From positions 12,712,109 through 12,776,108 of the forward strand of contig NC_088325.1 in assembly GCF_910592395.1 (NCBI RefSeq): a stretch of 64,000 bases of DNA. Reading direction: 5' to 3'. The position numbers and the translations under genes were made by a program. The notes under the pieces were generated by a model. It worked only from the letters and a program-made list of their open reading frames with translations. It had not been told where the DNA came from and did no database searches. This document shows, piece by piece, positions 45,857 to 59,654 of the stretch; position 1 is the first letter of the stretch, and every line of letters starts with the position of its first letter. Origin of the DNA: Lineus longissimus (lineage: Eukaryota > Nemertea > Pilidiophora > Heteronemertea > Lineidae).

Positions 45857-47122
45857 CAGCGCTAGGTGTCCACCTCCACCCGTTCATTTAAAGGAAGACT
45901 ATGGCTAAGAGCTAATAGGAGTCATTGTGCACTTGTGACTCCATCACTCGGTTCACTAAGATTTAGAAGGTGAAATTACTCTCCAGATCCTTTCGTAATA
46001 TCATCACTCAGTCTCGGACTAGTTTGTGTGTGCAGAAGTCAACCAGCCAGTAACCAAGATTTTTATTCTCAGTTGTTCTCCATTCTGCAGTGCAATCACT
46101 CCATGATCCAAATTTTGAAATCCTCAAAACCATGACGAAATAAATCAAAAAATCAAGTTCTATTGTGGAATGTCGTTTATTTGGAAAATATATACGCATG
46201 AGTCAGCAACTGGATAAAAATCACAGGTTAACGGTGGAATCGTAAAACAATACAATGTTTAATTGGATTTCCAGTTCATCGTAAAATACACTTACAAAAC
46301 TTATAAGAGGATGTCATATACAGGGTGGCTACCAAAAGATGAGGATTTCAGCCAAATGATGACGCTCTAATTTCAACTACCAGGAGGTGAAGTCGTGTTT
46401 AGTTCTGTATAATGTTCATTTGTCAAGCACAGATGATTGAGAAAGTTTTTCAGCCATCAACACATCTCCAAGGCTCTATTCTGACAGTTTGTAGCTGCTG
46501 AGAGCAGCCAGGAATACATTTTTCATGATTTTTCAAGATAATTTTGTTCTTAGTTGAGTATGTTGGGACGACTGCATGGCTGACATAAGGCCCCATGCTA
46601 CAGCCTACAACTACCAAAGATGAAAAAATATAACAGGCAGGAGTTTTACAACCCAAGTAATGCATGAAAGCCCTCTTTTGAGATTTTGTGATTGTATCTC
46701 GCCAAAAACAGAGATTTAAACCTATCATAAGTACCAGCACTGAGCAGTATTATGATACATCTTGAGTATATGTTGTGCAAGGACGTGCTCATTATCATAA
46801 TACGGTGGATCTCACGTAACTTGTACTGTAGTATATGTTTATGTACAAAAATATTCAGGTGGGAACCAGAGAGGTTCAGCGCACACAGGCGACTAAACCA
46901 AGGGTGACAGAAAATCGCCATAACCGTTGTACTAAATAAGGCCATTTGTGCCATGTTTAAGTGCTCTGCAAACAAGCAATTTCTATCGCTGCGATAGCAT
47001 GTAAACATCACATGGCTGCGACCCGAAAGCGGTTGCCAATTGGATGAAAATCGCAAACAATCGCCATGCAGTCTTGGCTATTTCGTTGGCCGCAGAAACC
47101 ATTTGTTGGCTGAGCACTTGAG
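45857..47122. other. gene-free stretch
   Basis: Minus-strand frames (46450-46740, 46646-47056) have no recognisable domain. Nothing else is supported. Confidence 0.4.
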
Positions 47123-47384
47123 CACACTGGTCCAAGGTATTCACTTGGTGGATGACTCACTCTCGTCAAGGCCTTTGTTCAGCTCACTCCCATTGGTATG
47201 CAAGGGACGCAAACAATGACAGGTTACACCCTTCAGGCCCCTATATCACTAACTGTAGGGGCCTGAAGGGCGTTATCTATCATTGTTTGCCTCCCTCCAA
47301 TATCCTATGCTAAGCTTCGAAGAGCCAACGTCTCATAGCCGGCCTTCCACCAAGTGCATATACATGACATATTGGACCAGTGTG
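47123..47384. mobile_element. 262-bp inverted-repeat MITE
   Basis: Perfect outer ends CACACTGGTCCAA (47123-47135) and its complement (47372-47384) are followed inward by cacttggtgga/tccaccaagtg. Near the centre a second strong block pairs gcaaacaatga...cccttcaggcccctata with gtaggggcctgaaggg...tcattgtttgc. The middle of each arm is diverged. There is no coding frame. Confidence 0.82.
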
Positions 47385-48087
47385 TTGATGGAATCTCAAA
47401 CTTGGAAGAGAAATTCATTCTGAGCATTGGAAGCTCTTAAAATTGTCAAAAATAGTTTACAAGTTATTTTCAAAATGTCATGAGGATATCACTTACATAA
47501 CAGTCTCAACCTTTGAACATTGAAAACCGCACTGAAGGAAATGTACACATAAGTTCTGCCTCGGTTCTGGAGGAGAGGAAAGACACTTTTAACAAACGCT
47601 GAACTCATCACAGCAGAATATATGGAATGTTTGTGAAATCACACAAGCTCACAGTAATACATAGAAATACATAGTATATCTGATAGAATTTCATTATAAT
47701 AAGCAGAAATGTCAACAACCGTATATGCAAATATGATCGCAAATATAAACTGCAGTAAAATAATGCATTGCGAAACAAAGATTTAAGGGCACCACAGCCG
47801 AAGAGGCATTGATTCAGAGCCCCGAGTTCAAACCTTCTGCTGCAGAAGCCTTTCTTTGGCCTGCTCTGTGGTCTAAGACGCTAAATATTTATCTGCAAAC
47901 ATATTAGCATATTCAGTATTTGAGAGTACGTGGAAGTCATCATTTTGTCCAAGAACACAAAAGCATTAACGAAGAATGGTAATTATAAATTCAATAACAT
48001 CAACCAAAGTGAACAAGGGTGGGTCAACATCAACTTCCTTTTCAAAATCTCATCGTCAAAACTACATTTTCGAAATCTATCAATAAT
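47385..48087. other. no supported gene
   Basis: AT-rich DNA. A weak B-box-like gagttcaaacc near 47829 lacks a paired A box, so I do not call a tRNA. Nothing else is seen. Confidence 0.4.
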
Positions 48088-48447
48088 AAGCCTGGTCGAC
48101 ACTAGCAAACACTCGTTTGCAAACATCACCAAACACCGAGTTTGGTAAGACGTTCACACCATGAAACAAGTGCCGATATTGCCAAGTAAATGGTTGGCCA
48201 TTTGGTCCAGCTAGTGAACCACATGATCACTGAAACATCTCGGATTGGCAGGTTGTTGTCAAACTGCAGCAAACATGTTTTCAAGAGGTTGGTTGTTGCC
48301 AAACCAGCAACTGAACACATCCAATTTGATACAAGGCTTCACCAAACTTTGCGTACACATTACCAAAATTTTAGAGGCCAACACGACCAAACACAAAGTT
48401 TCCTGATGTTTGCTGACAAAGGTTTGCTAAAAATGTAGACCAGGCTT
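48088..48447. mobile_element. 360-bp MITE, TIR AAGCCTGGTC
   Basis: AAGCCTGGTC (48088-48097) is matched by GACCAGGCTT (48438-48447). Inner blocks agcaaac, gcaaacatca and accaaacaccgagtttgg pair with diverged copies on the right (gtttgctaaaa, gatgtttgctgac, ccaaacacaaagtt). The interior repeats accaaac/gttgccaaac words. No target duplication or open frame is clear. Confidence 0.78.
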
Positions 48448-51120
48448 AAAGGTACCATTCCCCCAACCAATCTACCTAGTGCATTTGTAAATGAATTAGC
48501 GTTAGAAACGAGTGTAAATAGAGTATAAAGTGCGGTCAGATCAATGTGATCATCATATTAGTAAACAGTAAGTACAGAGCGTGAGTTATGAGTACATTGG
48601 TCTGGTTCACAACTTTTTCCAAACGTTTTTTAGATGCATGAAACCCTTTGACATGAGTAATGCCCATTTGTTGCAACCTGCGGCAGTCCATCTTTAAGGT
48701 GTTTTCCTAAGAGTTTGGATACAGCAGTATTCAACAGTTGGCCTAAGTGTTAATCTAATCATCTGTGAAAACATCGCTGGCAGTCACACGGTAAGTCTGT
48801 CAATGGGTTCATATAAGAATCTCAAACTACTTCTCAAGGATTATCTGTGGAGGTATTAAATTCATCGAAATCACACCCTACAGGATCTTTCTAACTATAA
48901 ACACTTACGTGTTATTTCCTTATGGCTGAAAACAGTAGCAAAAGTTTGGAAATACGCTGTTTCATGTATGCTTGGATTCGAGATCACAAAATTGGAAATT
49001 TGAAAACGAGTTTACTTGTCAGACCAAGTCGTCAAAACCAGCGAGTATTATCAATCTGACCGGTGGGTGAAAATATCATGTTGTGATTATATTTGAAATG
49101 CATGCCACTCCCATTCATCACATCAGTCCCAGAAACCTTATCTATCTCGCTATACAATTGCATAATATATATAAATCATTGTCTAATACTACTGTAAACT
49201 GCTTAATTATCACTGATGTTTAATTTTTGAAGTTTTTGCAAATAACCTAGATTCAGAAAATAAGAGTTGCAATGTGTTTAATTGGAAAAGCCAAAAATTT
49301 CGAATTCTCAACTGTGAAATTTTTCATAACTTTTCACGAACTGCAAAATTAAAAAGGTGCAAACATTTTGGCAGTTTACAGTATTTCAGCTGAATATAAA
49401 AGCCCTGTCATAACTTTACAACCATTAGAACACATTTGTTTAGAAAAATAACCGCATTAAAAAAACCGATACATACAGTTTATATCAAAGTCCATTTTGA
49501 AATAAAAATTCTTCCAAATTCCCCATTAGTCACAAACGTGAATTCACACTGAAAATACTGGTTCTGGAATATCATGTAACAAAAATACATCTCATTTGTA
49601 CAACAAAACATGTATATCCATGAATAATTTGAAAGACCAGGATATTTGAACATTACAACTCGAATATTTTTACAGGAAATTGCCAAGATTGTGCTCAAAT
49701 AAACCAGGCACGAATCCAGGAGCCTCTATTTTGGGGGAAATTTCTATGTTTTATTCAGTTTTCTGCCGAAACTCAAAAAATTGTCTGAAACTCTTGGACT
49801 TTTTTGGCTTTTCTGACCTGAAGCTCAAGGATCCGTGCCCCTGACAGTGCGCAACTACAAAGAATAAACACACCATGTCGATTTCTAACAAAGCTAGATA
49901 TCTTTTTCTCTGTACGTCAAAGACATAATTATTGTTTTTAAAAGATGGGAATGTGTCTGGAAGTTGGAAGCGCACTCAATAAGAGTAAAAATATCACATG
50001 TCAAATGTAAGAAAAATATCTTCTGCATGATTCTGATCTGGAAAGTTAATCTAGCTTGTCATGGGCTCTGTTGAACAAATATTTTGATTCGAATCCAATA
50101 TCAAATAAGTACATAGAAAACCTGATTGAGCCTGTTAACCTCTACACCCCCACTTCCATGAATGGACACTTCTTAAGCATTAAGCAGACAAGTCTATTCA
50201 GAGAAATGGGGGTGAATAAGTTAAATAATTAGTCTAAGTTAACCAAAAATCCACAGGATAAAACATGGAATGATTGTATTCTACCACAAAAATAGCAAGT
50301 CTATTTTTCATTTCACTGCCGCAGCAAATGCACAAATGGTCCAGGAAAAAACCCTTTCCAAGTGGAATCTATGTCTAACGAAAACAACTTTGAACGGCAA
50401 AGTGAAGGGGGTTTCACTTGCTCAAGTTGCAAATCACGTAGCCAGGGTTTTTTTACATCATGTGAAGAATTCGAGCCAAAAGTACACGTACAACTCCAGT
50501 CAAAAAGAGTTTATTTTTAATTTCTGAAAGTTCTCTTTTAACAGCAGACATGTACACTCCGATTCTATTTTCATACGAATATATACAAATACATTTATAA
50601 AAATCGACAATTTTTAATCGGAATGTCAGCGAGAAAACTAAAATATATCCTAGTTTACGCAACTGCGAGAGATTCTTCCTACATTAGCTACTCGTGCTTC
50701 GAAAATACATGTACCTATAAATCTTATTGAAATGCATTCGCCTGATACTGAGTAATGCGGTTTGAAACAATTTGCAGACGATAGGCCTGCAGGGAAGACG
50801 CTAAATTGACTTACGCCAAAACAACGACGACAACAAATGCCAGAAAGGCTAATCTGAGAAGACGATGGGCTCCGAGGTTTCAAGCTAGAAAAGTGACAAC
50901 TATGGCAAAATCAGGCCATTTTAATATCGGTTTTTCCAAGGAAATTTGCAGCTTTCTAAAAAGAACCAAAATAGGTACACTTATTTACTCAATGCCGGTT
51001 CATTTTGGTTACTTTTGTGAAACTTCTTGGCTGGAAAATGGTAAAAAAATCACCAATGGGATTTGTGTCACTGGCCAAAAGCTAAGCTGTCTGGAATAGA
51101 GATGCTTTAAATTAGAGGAC
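48448..51120. other. gene-free; possible 3'UTR of the downstream minus-strand gene
   Basis: AT-rich DNA with only short open frames. Because the zinc-finger gene at 51121-57255 is transcribed leftward, part of this interval is likely its 3'UTR. A further 3' exon is possible, since GTAAGT overlaps its stop codon. No confident exon was identified. Confidence 0.35.
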
Positions 51121-54100
51121 TTACGCAGAAACCATAGAAACTGGGACAGCCTCACTACGATCGCTCGAAACCGCCCGCTTCACATCTCTCACCCCGTCAA
51201 GACACCGATGTTTCTGGAGCACAAATTTACGGCTGAAATTCTTGTTACAAATCGGACAATGGAATGGCTTCTCACCCCGGTGAATCCTCAAGTGGGTATT
51301 CAAATTACAACTCTGCGTAAAACCTTTCCCGCACAATTGACACTTGAACGGAGTTTCTTTCGTGTGAGATCGCATGTGGATCATGAGCGACGCATTCCGC
51401 GTAAACTCCTTCCCGCATCCCTCGCAACGATAAGGCTTCCAACCGATGTGTAACTTCCGATGATTTGACAGAGACCCCTGGTGGAGGAAGCCCTTACCAC
51501 ATTCATCGCAGTGATACGGCTTCCCGGAGGCGTTAGGCTCCGTTTTCACTCTCGGCGATAAAACCTCCGGATGCTCCTCAGCATGTAGTTTCTTATGCTT
51601 CCACAAGGAGACGCCGTCGACAAATCTTTTACTGCAAAATTCACATTTATAAGGCTTTTCTCCGGTATGTGACGACATGTGCAAAATAAACATATATCGC
51701 GACGGCAACATCCTGAGACAGATTCGACACATATTTCCTTTTTTCGACGAATTCGCGTCATTTTCGCCGGCAATTTTGTAGAAGTCATCGTTATTCGTCA
51801 GGACTTGTTCCGTAAGTACATCCACCGTTGAGAGGAGGTACGACTGGATCTCGTCACACGTGACGTGTTTGTGCTGGTTGTAAAGATGCATGAGTAGATC
51901 ATTGCAGTAAGAGAAACTCGTGCTCGGTTGGCAGAACGTGCACTTATGACGCGGTTTATTAGCATCTGTAACGGAAGGAGCAAATCATAAAACATATTGC
52001 AACTGCAAATCCACTTATTTTCTGATGTCTAAATGCTGACAAAATGATTTTCAGAACTTATTCATGAAGTGATGATGTCAAGTTGTAAACTCATCAGAGA
52101 GTGGAGACAACATTATCAAACATCCTAGGTTCCAAATGGACACACATACATCACCCCTGAACTCCTGGGCAGGCTTTCATTCAACAGCGATAAACTGACC
52201 CAGCCAGCACCACAAGTAAGGTGCAGGCCATGTGCACCTTCAACCTAGGATCTTGATGACCTGTCCTGGAGCCACTAAGAGGCTGTAAAGCATGAGATCA
52301 CACAGGACTTGGAAACAGACTTTGAACAACCGATGCACTGGATAGGGTCAAGGCAATTGGAGCTAAGTAAAACATGTTTACACTGAAATACTGTATGAAC
52401 TTACAGGTTTCGTACTCGCTGTCTTCAGAATGCATGGAGGTTCCACCAATTGGGGAATTGACATCAGCTGAAAGAGAAGTAAACTTGATAACACATGTTA
52501 TATAAGTTATATCAACAACAAGGCTATGTTGTAGATAAGCTGCAGTTTCCCTCAAACATCATCTTTAGCAGGAAACATGATAGGGAAAAGAGTAAGGCCA
52601 ATTTATCATTTTCTTTAACAATTTCTTTGGATAGCAAGCAGAAATACCATAGAAACTGTGTGACAATCACTTAGTACCCTCATCACTATCCAGGTGGCAT
52701 TCTAGGCCCTCCTGTACATTGTGCATGGGTAACGAGCTGTGAACAAAGTTCAAATTAGTCATTACCCTTACATAATCTGAATGCACCATTACACGTAGAA
52801 CTATTAGGCAACATGCTACAGATGTAATGTGTTATTTATTCAGAGGGATTTCAGGAAAAAGTTGCCCAGATTAGCCATGGTAATCAAGGGTGGTTTTATT
52901 GGGCATATAAATTGTTATCTGGTAAAAACTTTGCCTTTGGTTCTTAAATGTCCTTTGGTGTTGAAAGGTCTTCTGATTCTGTGACTAAAAGAAACTCGTC
53001 TACAGTCATCATGGGTGAGCCATTGATGAAGAGAAGGATGCAAATAATGTACTTAAGCATAGTAATAGGAATGTCACGCCTCTGTAGTGTCACAATACAA
53101 ATGTAGATACTTACAACCAGATTCAAATGACTCCCTCCTCAACTTGAACTCCTTGGCTTTTGTGGCAAGAGACTGGACGTTGACGATCATCGGCGAAGAA
53201 TCGTTTGAGTTTTCGTTCTTGAACGATGGTGCGCCACCCTGGGTGGTAACAGGCTCCCCAAGGCTTGCACCGGGCTCGTCCTTCACCAACAAGCCAGGGA
53301 ACACACTTGGTGTGGGCATGGAGGGCAACGGGCTAGAAATCTCATCCAGAATCTCCTGTTTTATGTGGATCTGAAAGAATTAAATAAAAGCTTTAGAATT
53401 TCAACTAAAAGCAAAGGATTCCGACAAGTGTCTCATTTCTTTTCTGGTCGTCAGTAACTGGTATAAATCTGAATCACCAAACACTGTACACATGTACATT
53501 TCGGACATGGTTTATTGAGACAGTTTAGTTTGCCCAATTGCATCCATATGTTCAATGAGGGGCACCATGTACATGTGGTTGTAAGCTGAAGAAATCTCTC
53601 ACGAGACTATACACACAAACTCCCAAGCCTGGTGATCAGCCCCTTGCAACTCACCGGAGTCAAGGACCGCAACTCCTCTGGAATCTCATATGGTGCATCA
53701 TCCTCTTCGTCGAGCAAACTTCTTTCAATCATTACAGATGGCTCCGTGACTTCTGGAGGCGGGGTACTGGGAACCTCGAACCTTTCGTAGCACTCCACCT
53801 TCGCACGCTTGATCGACAACGGGTTTGGATTTTTTCGCCTTGAGCGCTTCTTGCCAGGATTTGGTGGAGTTGCTGGGGCAGGGGCGGGTGGGGTCGGGGA
53901 ATGAGCAGGGTTGGGAATGGGAGTTTGATCTGTCGGAGGACTTTGAGTGGGAGTAGGAGAAGAAGCCTGGAGAGGCAGTGAGGGTTGATTGCCATGTGGA
54001 AGACCGGTGAGAGGGATCTGGGCCGTAGGGGGTAGTGGGACTCCTTGGGTCAACCGAGGGCCCAAGTTGGGATGGGGGTACATACCCTGTTGGCCAGACA

Positions 54101-57100
54101 TGTGTTTTTGGACACAGAATGACATGGCCTCTCCGAAACTTGTCACCTGGCCTGGGAGATTAGATTTCTCTTTCTGGTGAGCAGGTCTTGGTGTTCTGAG
54201 CGGGGCAATTGGGCGGTAACTGTTTAATGGCATGCCACGCCCCATGAACGAGGCCTGGTGGGACTGTTGTAGCATCATGCCACCACTCATATGCAACCGT
54301 GCACTACCCAATGCGCCAACTCTTGGACTTTTCAAGTGCGGGTTTGGTCGAACCATAGGGCTATGAATTGGGGCAAGACTACCCTGGGAGGGACTCACAG
54401 GAGCCCGGGACGCATATGGAGGTATGGATGGGGACTTTCCATGAGCAGCTGGAGGTACTACGGGACTGGGCGCATGCTGGGGTACTTGGGGTTCAAGTTC
54501 CTTGGGAGGGGAAGTTTTCGAAGATATTGTACTTGTAGGCAGGCTGTCTTTCACCATGCTCAATGTCTTCAGCATTTCTTCATCACTTTTGGAATCGGCT
54601 TCGGAAGACGGTACAGCAATCTGTAAGCAGAATATGTAAGGCGTTTAAACGGAACTGCAAAGCCATTACTCTTCAAATCTTTTCTTGAATTCTATTGGAA
54701 TGGTTTAATGCTTGTTTTTCCTACAGTATATAAAAGATATATGATTGGGTGCACACTATATTTCCCAATAACAAAAGGCAACAGCACATTGCCCTTTTTT
54801 TCGGTACATACTGTTTTCAGGACCCACCCTCCTTTTTCTAAACTGTAAACATCTGGCTGAACCACTCTCGTTTACATGAACTTTCCTATGAAAATCATGC
54901 ACATTTTTTGGGGCTACTCATCAGGTATTGGTATATATGTGAAAATGGTTTCACTTCTATACGTTTAAAGGAAGATTTTTGCAACATTTTATCAAAGTTA
55001 CATGTAGTTAACCATACATGTAACTGTGTAGAAAGACTTTTTAGAAGATTGTGTTTTTTTAAACCATGGGTTTGTTTGTTATGCAATTTTAACTCCTAAG
55101 GCAATGACAGACAATTTGCACTGGGTCTCCCAGGGGTTAAACCTAAGCCACATAAGAGCCACTAGAAATTAATGGCATTGTACATTGTATTCAAATACAT
55201 GTACTCATGCAAGCGTATCACTGACCAATAGGGGCTAAAGGTATTATGTCAACCATTTAGAAAGATTTCGTAACACAAAAGGACCCTACACTCAATTGTG
55301 TTAATTACATGAATGCAATGGCCAACAGAACCTGGTTACAATTGCATAACAAGTGTAACACAAAAGTGTTGGTTACTCAACCAGACCAAGCTGAGCATTC
55401 AATGATTCATTATGCAATGGTTTAAGGTTGAGTATAGGGTTTTATATGCGGGGACTGTACATTGTATATGGTATAATTCTATGACAGGGTATAATACAAT
55501 AGTACATCTTGGCTTGGACATGTTGTAAGGGCATGACTGGAAGTGTGTAATTGGGGGATCTTGTGTTGTGGCTTTGTGTGGGGAAATAAAAAGTTTTGGG
55601 TGTTAACTTGTCGCAATTTTAGCAGAAATGTCTGGCCAAACTTTTAAGTCAAAGTCATTGCCAGTAAAGTTAATGAGAGATGAGACCAAAAAATCAATGT
55701 TGACATCATTTGGTCGATTTAATGCAGGCCAATGATCGCTATAGAAAATACTGGAGGTCAATCAAAATAATATCAGTTTGGAATTGCAATAAAAAGTTGT
55801 CGTGAGTGATCAACTTAGAATGGAGCCTTTGATTACAAAGGCTAAGCTACTGTCACATTCATGGTATCTGATGTTTTTTATGCTTTTGCCTCATCGAAAG
55901 TTTTTATATCAAATCAGGAAATTCCAAAGATTGCACCTACCAGGCCTTCCATAATAATACATGTGGCAAAACATTCAAAACAATGAAGTTAAATCAGATA
56001 TTATAAAACAAATTTTTCGATTTGACACCATGTTTTTTTACTTTTGTAAATCCAAAATACTTACAGCTTTTCCAATCCTTTCAAATGAGCTCTTGAACTT
56101 CTCTATCACATCATCCCTCTTCTTCACATCTTCCTCCAGCCTCGTCACCTTCTTCTGTTCATCAACAAGGGTTGCCCTCAGTAATGTAATCTCGGCAGAC
56201 ATCTTGTCGACTTCAGCTTTCGTTTGCTCCTCGATAAATTTGAGCGTTTCGTCCTTGACTCGCACGACGGATGTCAATTTCGTAACCTGGGACTTGAGTT
56301 TGATTATCGCAGCATCCTTGTCTTTTAGGTCAATGTTCAGGATGTCATCTTCGAAATCCGGTATCCAAGACGCGGCTATGACAACGGCATCATCTATGTC
56401 CTGACCAACTCGCTTCCCAAAATCAACGGACTTGTTTATTTCAACGGAAGGCAACTTGTGACTTTCAGCAGAGATAGAGTCCTCTTCTTTAAGGCAGGTT
56501 GGACTGTTCATACTGACAGAACATTTGTTCTTTTCAGCAGACAACGAAATGTTCAAATCAGTAGAAGACGGAGACACGTCAACCTCAGGAGACGAACACC
56601 TATCCACTTCTACGGATGGCAACTCATCCATTTTAGAACATGTTGATTCTATACCATGGTTAGTTTCAGCAGATGATGCCTCTTCAGCATCTGAAGTAAC
56701 TTGAGCAATAGTTTCAGGAAGGGAAACCCCTTCCGCACAATCAGTTTTCTGAGTCGATTCCAAGGCACTTTTGTCGCTGCAAAACTGGGTATTTGAGTTC
56801 TCGTCTTTGAGCTCGGAGTCAAAAGAACAGGCAGCTGAATTATCATTGGAGTCGGAAGATTTTTCCGTATCGTCAGATCTTAACTTCCTCTTGGCAGAAT
56901 TTGGGTCAGTTTTTTTAGTTTCAATCTCGTTTTCCGTTTCAGTTCCGAGAATTGGAAAGATTTTTGATTCACTTAATGAATTGTCCAAGTCCAATTTATC
57001 CGTGTCTGTGTCCTTGTCATTGCTAGACGAACAACCATCCACTTCACCATTGAATGAGTTTTCATCCCTTGCAACAACAGAGGGTGCTCCATCAACGTCA

Positions 57101-57255
57101 GACCCCACATTTGATTTCATCTCCTCTGATATGACAGACTGCTGCCGTTGCAAGTCTCGCGATGAGCAAATTACCATTTCGTCTTCCTCGTCGGAGGAGT
57201 GGCCCGGTTTGGCCGAGACATCTTCCTCAGGTTGGTTCAACTTGGGGCTCTCCAT
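51121..57255 (-). CDS. C2H2 zinc-finger protein with N-terminal coiled coil
   Basis: Five exons on the minus strand: 57255-56065, 54620-53655, 53370-53115, 52467-52405 and 51965-51121. All donors are GTAAGT or GTGAGT, all acceptors are pyrimidine-tracted, and the phases (0, 0, 1, 1) agree, giving 1,106 aa. Exon 1 is acidic and Ser/Glu-rich and ends in a coiled coil (about 305-395). Exon 2 is proline-rich and disordered, with a basic KKRSRRKNP stretch that may be a nuclear signal. Exons 3-5 hold sumoylation-type motifs IKQE (723), VKDE (749) and VKTEP (966). A first finger-like unit (from C834) and six further C2H2 fingers follow, with TGEKPY/GEKPF linkers; the last ends H-x-C. A leader exon (57256-57344) follows the acceptor ctctttttag. 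This is probably a transcription regulator; I recognise no specific family. Confidence 0.88.
51966..56064 (-). other. introns of the zinc-finger gene
   Basis: Introns occupy 51966-52404, 52468-53114, 53371-53654 and 54621-56064. I found no nested gene or clear mobile element in them. The 1.4-kb first coding intron contains repeated tacatgta words, common elsewhere in the window. Confidence 0.75.
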
Positions 57256-59654
57256 TTTTTAAACTTGACGCCTCTTTCACCAGCTTATCAATTCTGAGGA
57301 CCTGCCTCAGGAGTTTCAGTACATAATATAGGCTCTATGTGTTCCTAAAAAGAGAAAATAAGAACAAAATTCTACACGTATATCTTCAATTATTGGGCAA
57401 ACATTTTTAAACCACCTGTAGAGCTAAGCACCTTGCAGCATAATGATACTATCCTTGCAGCTAAGCAGGGAACAGCTCAGCACCCTCTTCAGATATCCAT
57501 GCCCAAGCAAACCTTAAGTACATCAGCCTTATGACCTACCTCGTCTTCGGCTGGACCTGGTGCCACTCCAGACTTGTCGAGAGAGCAAAACAACTTGTCC
57601 TACCTACCCCTCTACCATACATTCCAGATAACCAGGCTTCACACAACCAAAGAAATGCACATCAACCAGTCACTGCATGCACACACTATGCAAATCACAA
57701 CACAGCCCATGCCAAAAATCGCCATTGTGTGTGCAGTGCTACATTGTACACTCTTACAGTGGAGTCAACAGGCGTGACGGACCATGCACCGTCCCCAAGT
57801 CCGAAAACACGGACCACGTACCTTTCTTCAGGAAATTAACATACTAAACAAACACGGATCGTAGTGAAACTCAATCAAATTATGAAGAACATAGTCAAAA
57901 TTCGACCCATCATAAAAGTAAATATCAGATATTGTGAATTACCTGCCCCAAATTGATGGAAAGTGCGACCTATTTCCAACCGAGTTCAAGGGGTTACATG
58001 AAATCGTGTATTGACAAGCATGTGCGATCGCCGCGCCATCTATTATCCAACATGTTTCGAGATGCGGTGGGAAATTAGGAACATAGTGGCGGACTGACCA
58101 GTTTACACTCCCGAGGCAGTGGATGTTGGCAGTGGACTTGATTCTCAAGTTCCGACAGAAAAAAATCATCGGGCTCCCTACTACCGGCGAGCATCCTCGA
58201 GTTTGACTACCAGTCAGTCGTATGACACAGTAATGACTTTTGGTTGTAAATGTTCCGGTCCAAATTACTACATTTCCATATCTAACTTCGATATGAGTGG
58301 GGAGGTGGCATGTCCCCGCCTTTGGTGGAGTAAATGGCCCGAGTCCTACTGCCAAGTAACAAAATGCCGTTTTGATTAGGGAGATGTATGGTCCCCGTGA
58401 TTTAGCCTAGGTGTCGGTCAAATGCATCCATGCACCCCCCCCCCCCCCACCACCACCACACACTCACACCCCAATAGGCCCAAAATATCATTTTAAATAA
58501 TACGTAGGAGTGTAAGGATGGCGCTGCAGTGGAAGCGCTTAATATCATTTCCGAAGACCCGACCACTCCTCACTTTTCACGTGCATTGAATACACTCACC
58601 ATTGTCATGTACATTTCCAAGTGTGTATACTATTGGGTTAGATTATTCGGAGCGAAAAACTTCCTCTTGTGATAATTGCTCTCGATTATGTAACCTCAGT
58701 TTAACGAAACTGAATGCCGTTAGTGACATTGTTATTTGTGAGTAATTTGTGACGCCAAGACTGGCAAGAGATGGTAATTGAGAAGGTTTTGTGAAGGTAT
58801 TTTTGCGATGGCGTAGAGATGCATGCGATATGCGTGCGATGGGAGTACTACTGGGGAAATGCCATCATGGCGGGGAAGCGTGGAATGAGGCATGTTTGCG
58901 CACAGCTTCAATTTGCGTGTTGTTGAAGCTATTAATTTGCAGAGGGCACGTATTATTGTGTGCTCTTACATTTATGATGCATTTATACTAAGATAAATTA
59001 GATAAGTATCTTTTGCACAAGTTGGAAATTTAAGGTGATTCAGCACAGTAGCATCACACCCACTACTAGGCTATTACATGTAGTAAACGTCGCTGAGTCA
59101 TAAAGAAACGATGTCTCTCCTTCCTTCTTGAGATGCCGAAAATAAAGAGACAGCTAAGCTACTCTGTCACTGTGTATTATCCATTAACATGAGTGAAGAA
59201 ATATTTAATTGAGAAAAGCCTTAATTGTCCTTCCAGAAATTGGAAGAAAGGCAAAGAAAATGGCTGGGTTCATGGGCTGAGTTAACAAAACAGAATTGGA
59301 TTGTAATAGAAAAGGCCATTGGATCAGAAAAATAGCAAGGAGGGGCAGGATGCTGTGCCGCCTGCCCATCTTATTTTTATTTAGAAGAAACACTAACTAT
59401 TCAAACATTGACCCCTGCTATTTTCAATTTCATAGACAACGTCAGTATAGCGTGTGCTATCATATATATTTTCAGGTAAAGTGTTGGTAGTGTGGCTATT
59501 TCCTGAGAGTGAGCGGCGATTACATGTAGTTTATGAGACGGAAGACGTTGCCTATTGAAAAGTTGTGTAGCGATTTGAAATCTAGTGGAAAGTAACGCCC
59601 AACCACAGTTGGCACTTAATACTTTTTTGCGAATGGTGTGTCGAACATTGAATC
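57256..59654. other. head-to-head intergenic interval
   Basis: The minus-strand gene has a likely 5'UTR exon at 57256-57344. Its first exon and promoter should lie between there and the start of the plus-strand gene at 59655. Frames such as 57939-58355 (-) have no domains. A C tract followed by ccaccaccaccacac lies at about 58434-58465. No TATA box was recognised near either start. Confidence 0.4.

Noticed and set aside
47760-47860. tRNA-like gagttcaaacc
   Set aside because: B box is weak and no cloverleaf could be drawn.
57939-58355. 138-codon minus-strand frame between the divergent genes
   Set aside because: No domain and contains no donor consistent with joining the leader exon of the zinc-finger gene.
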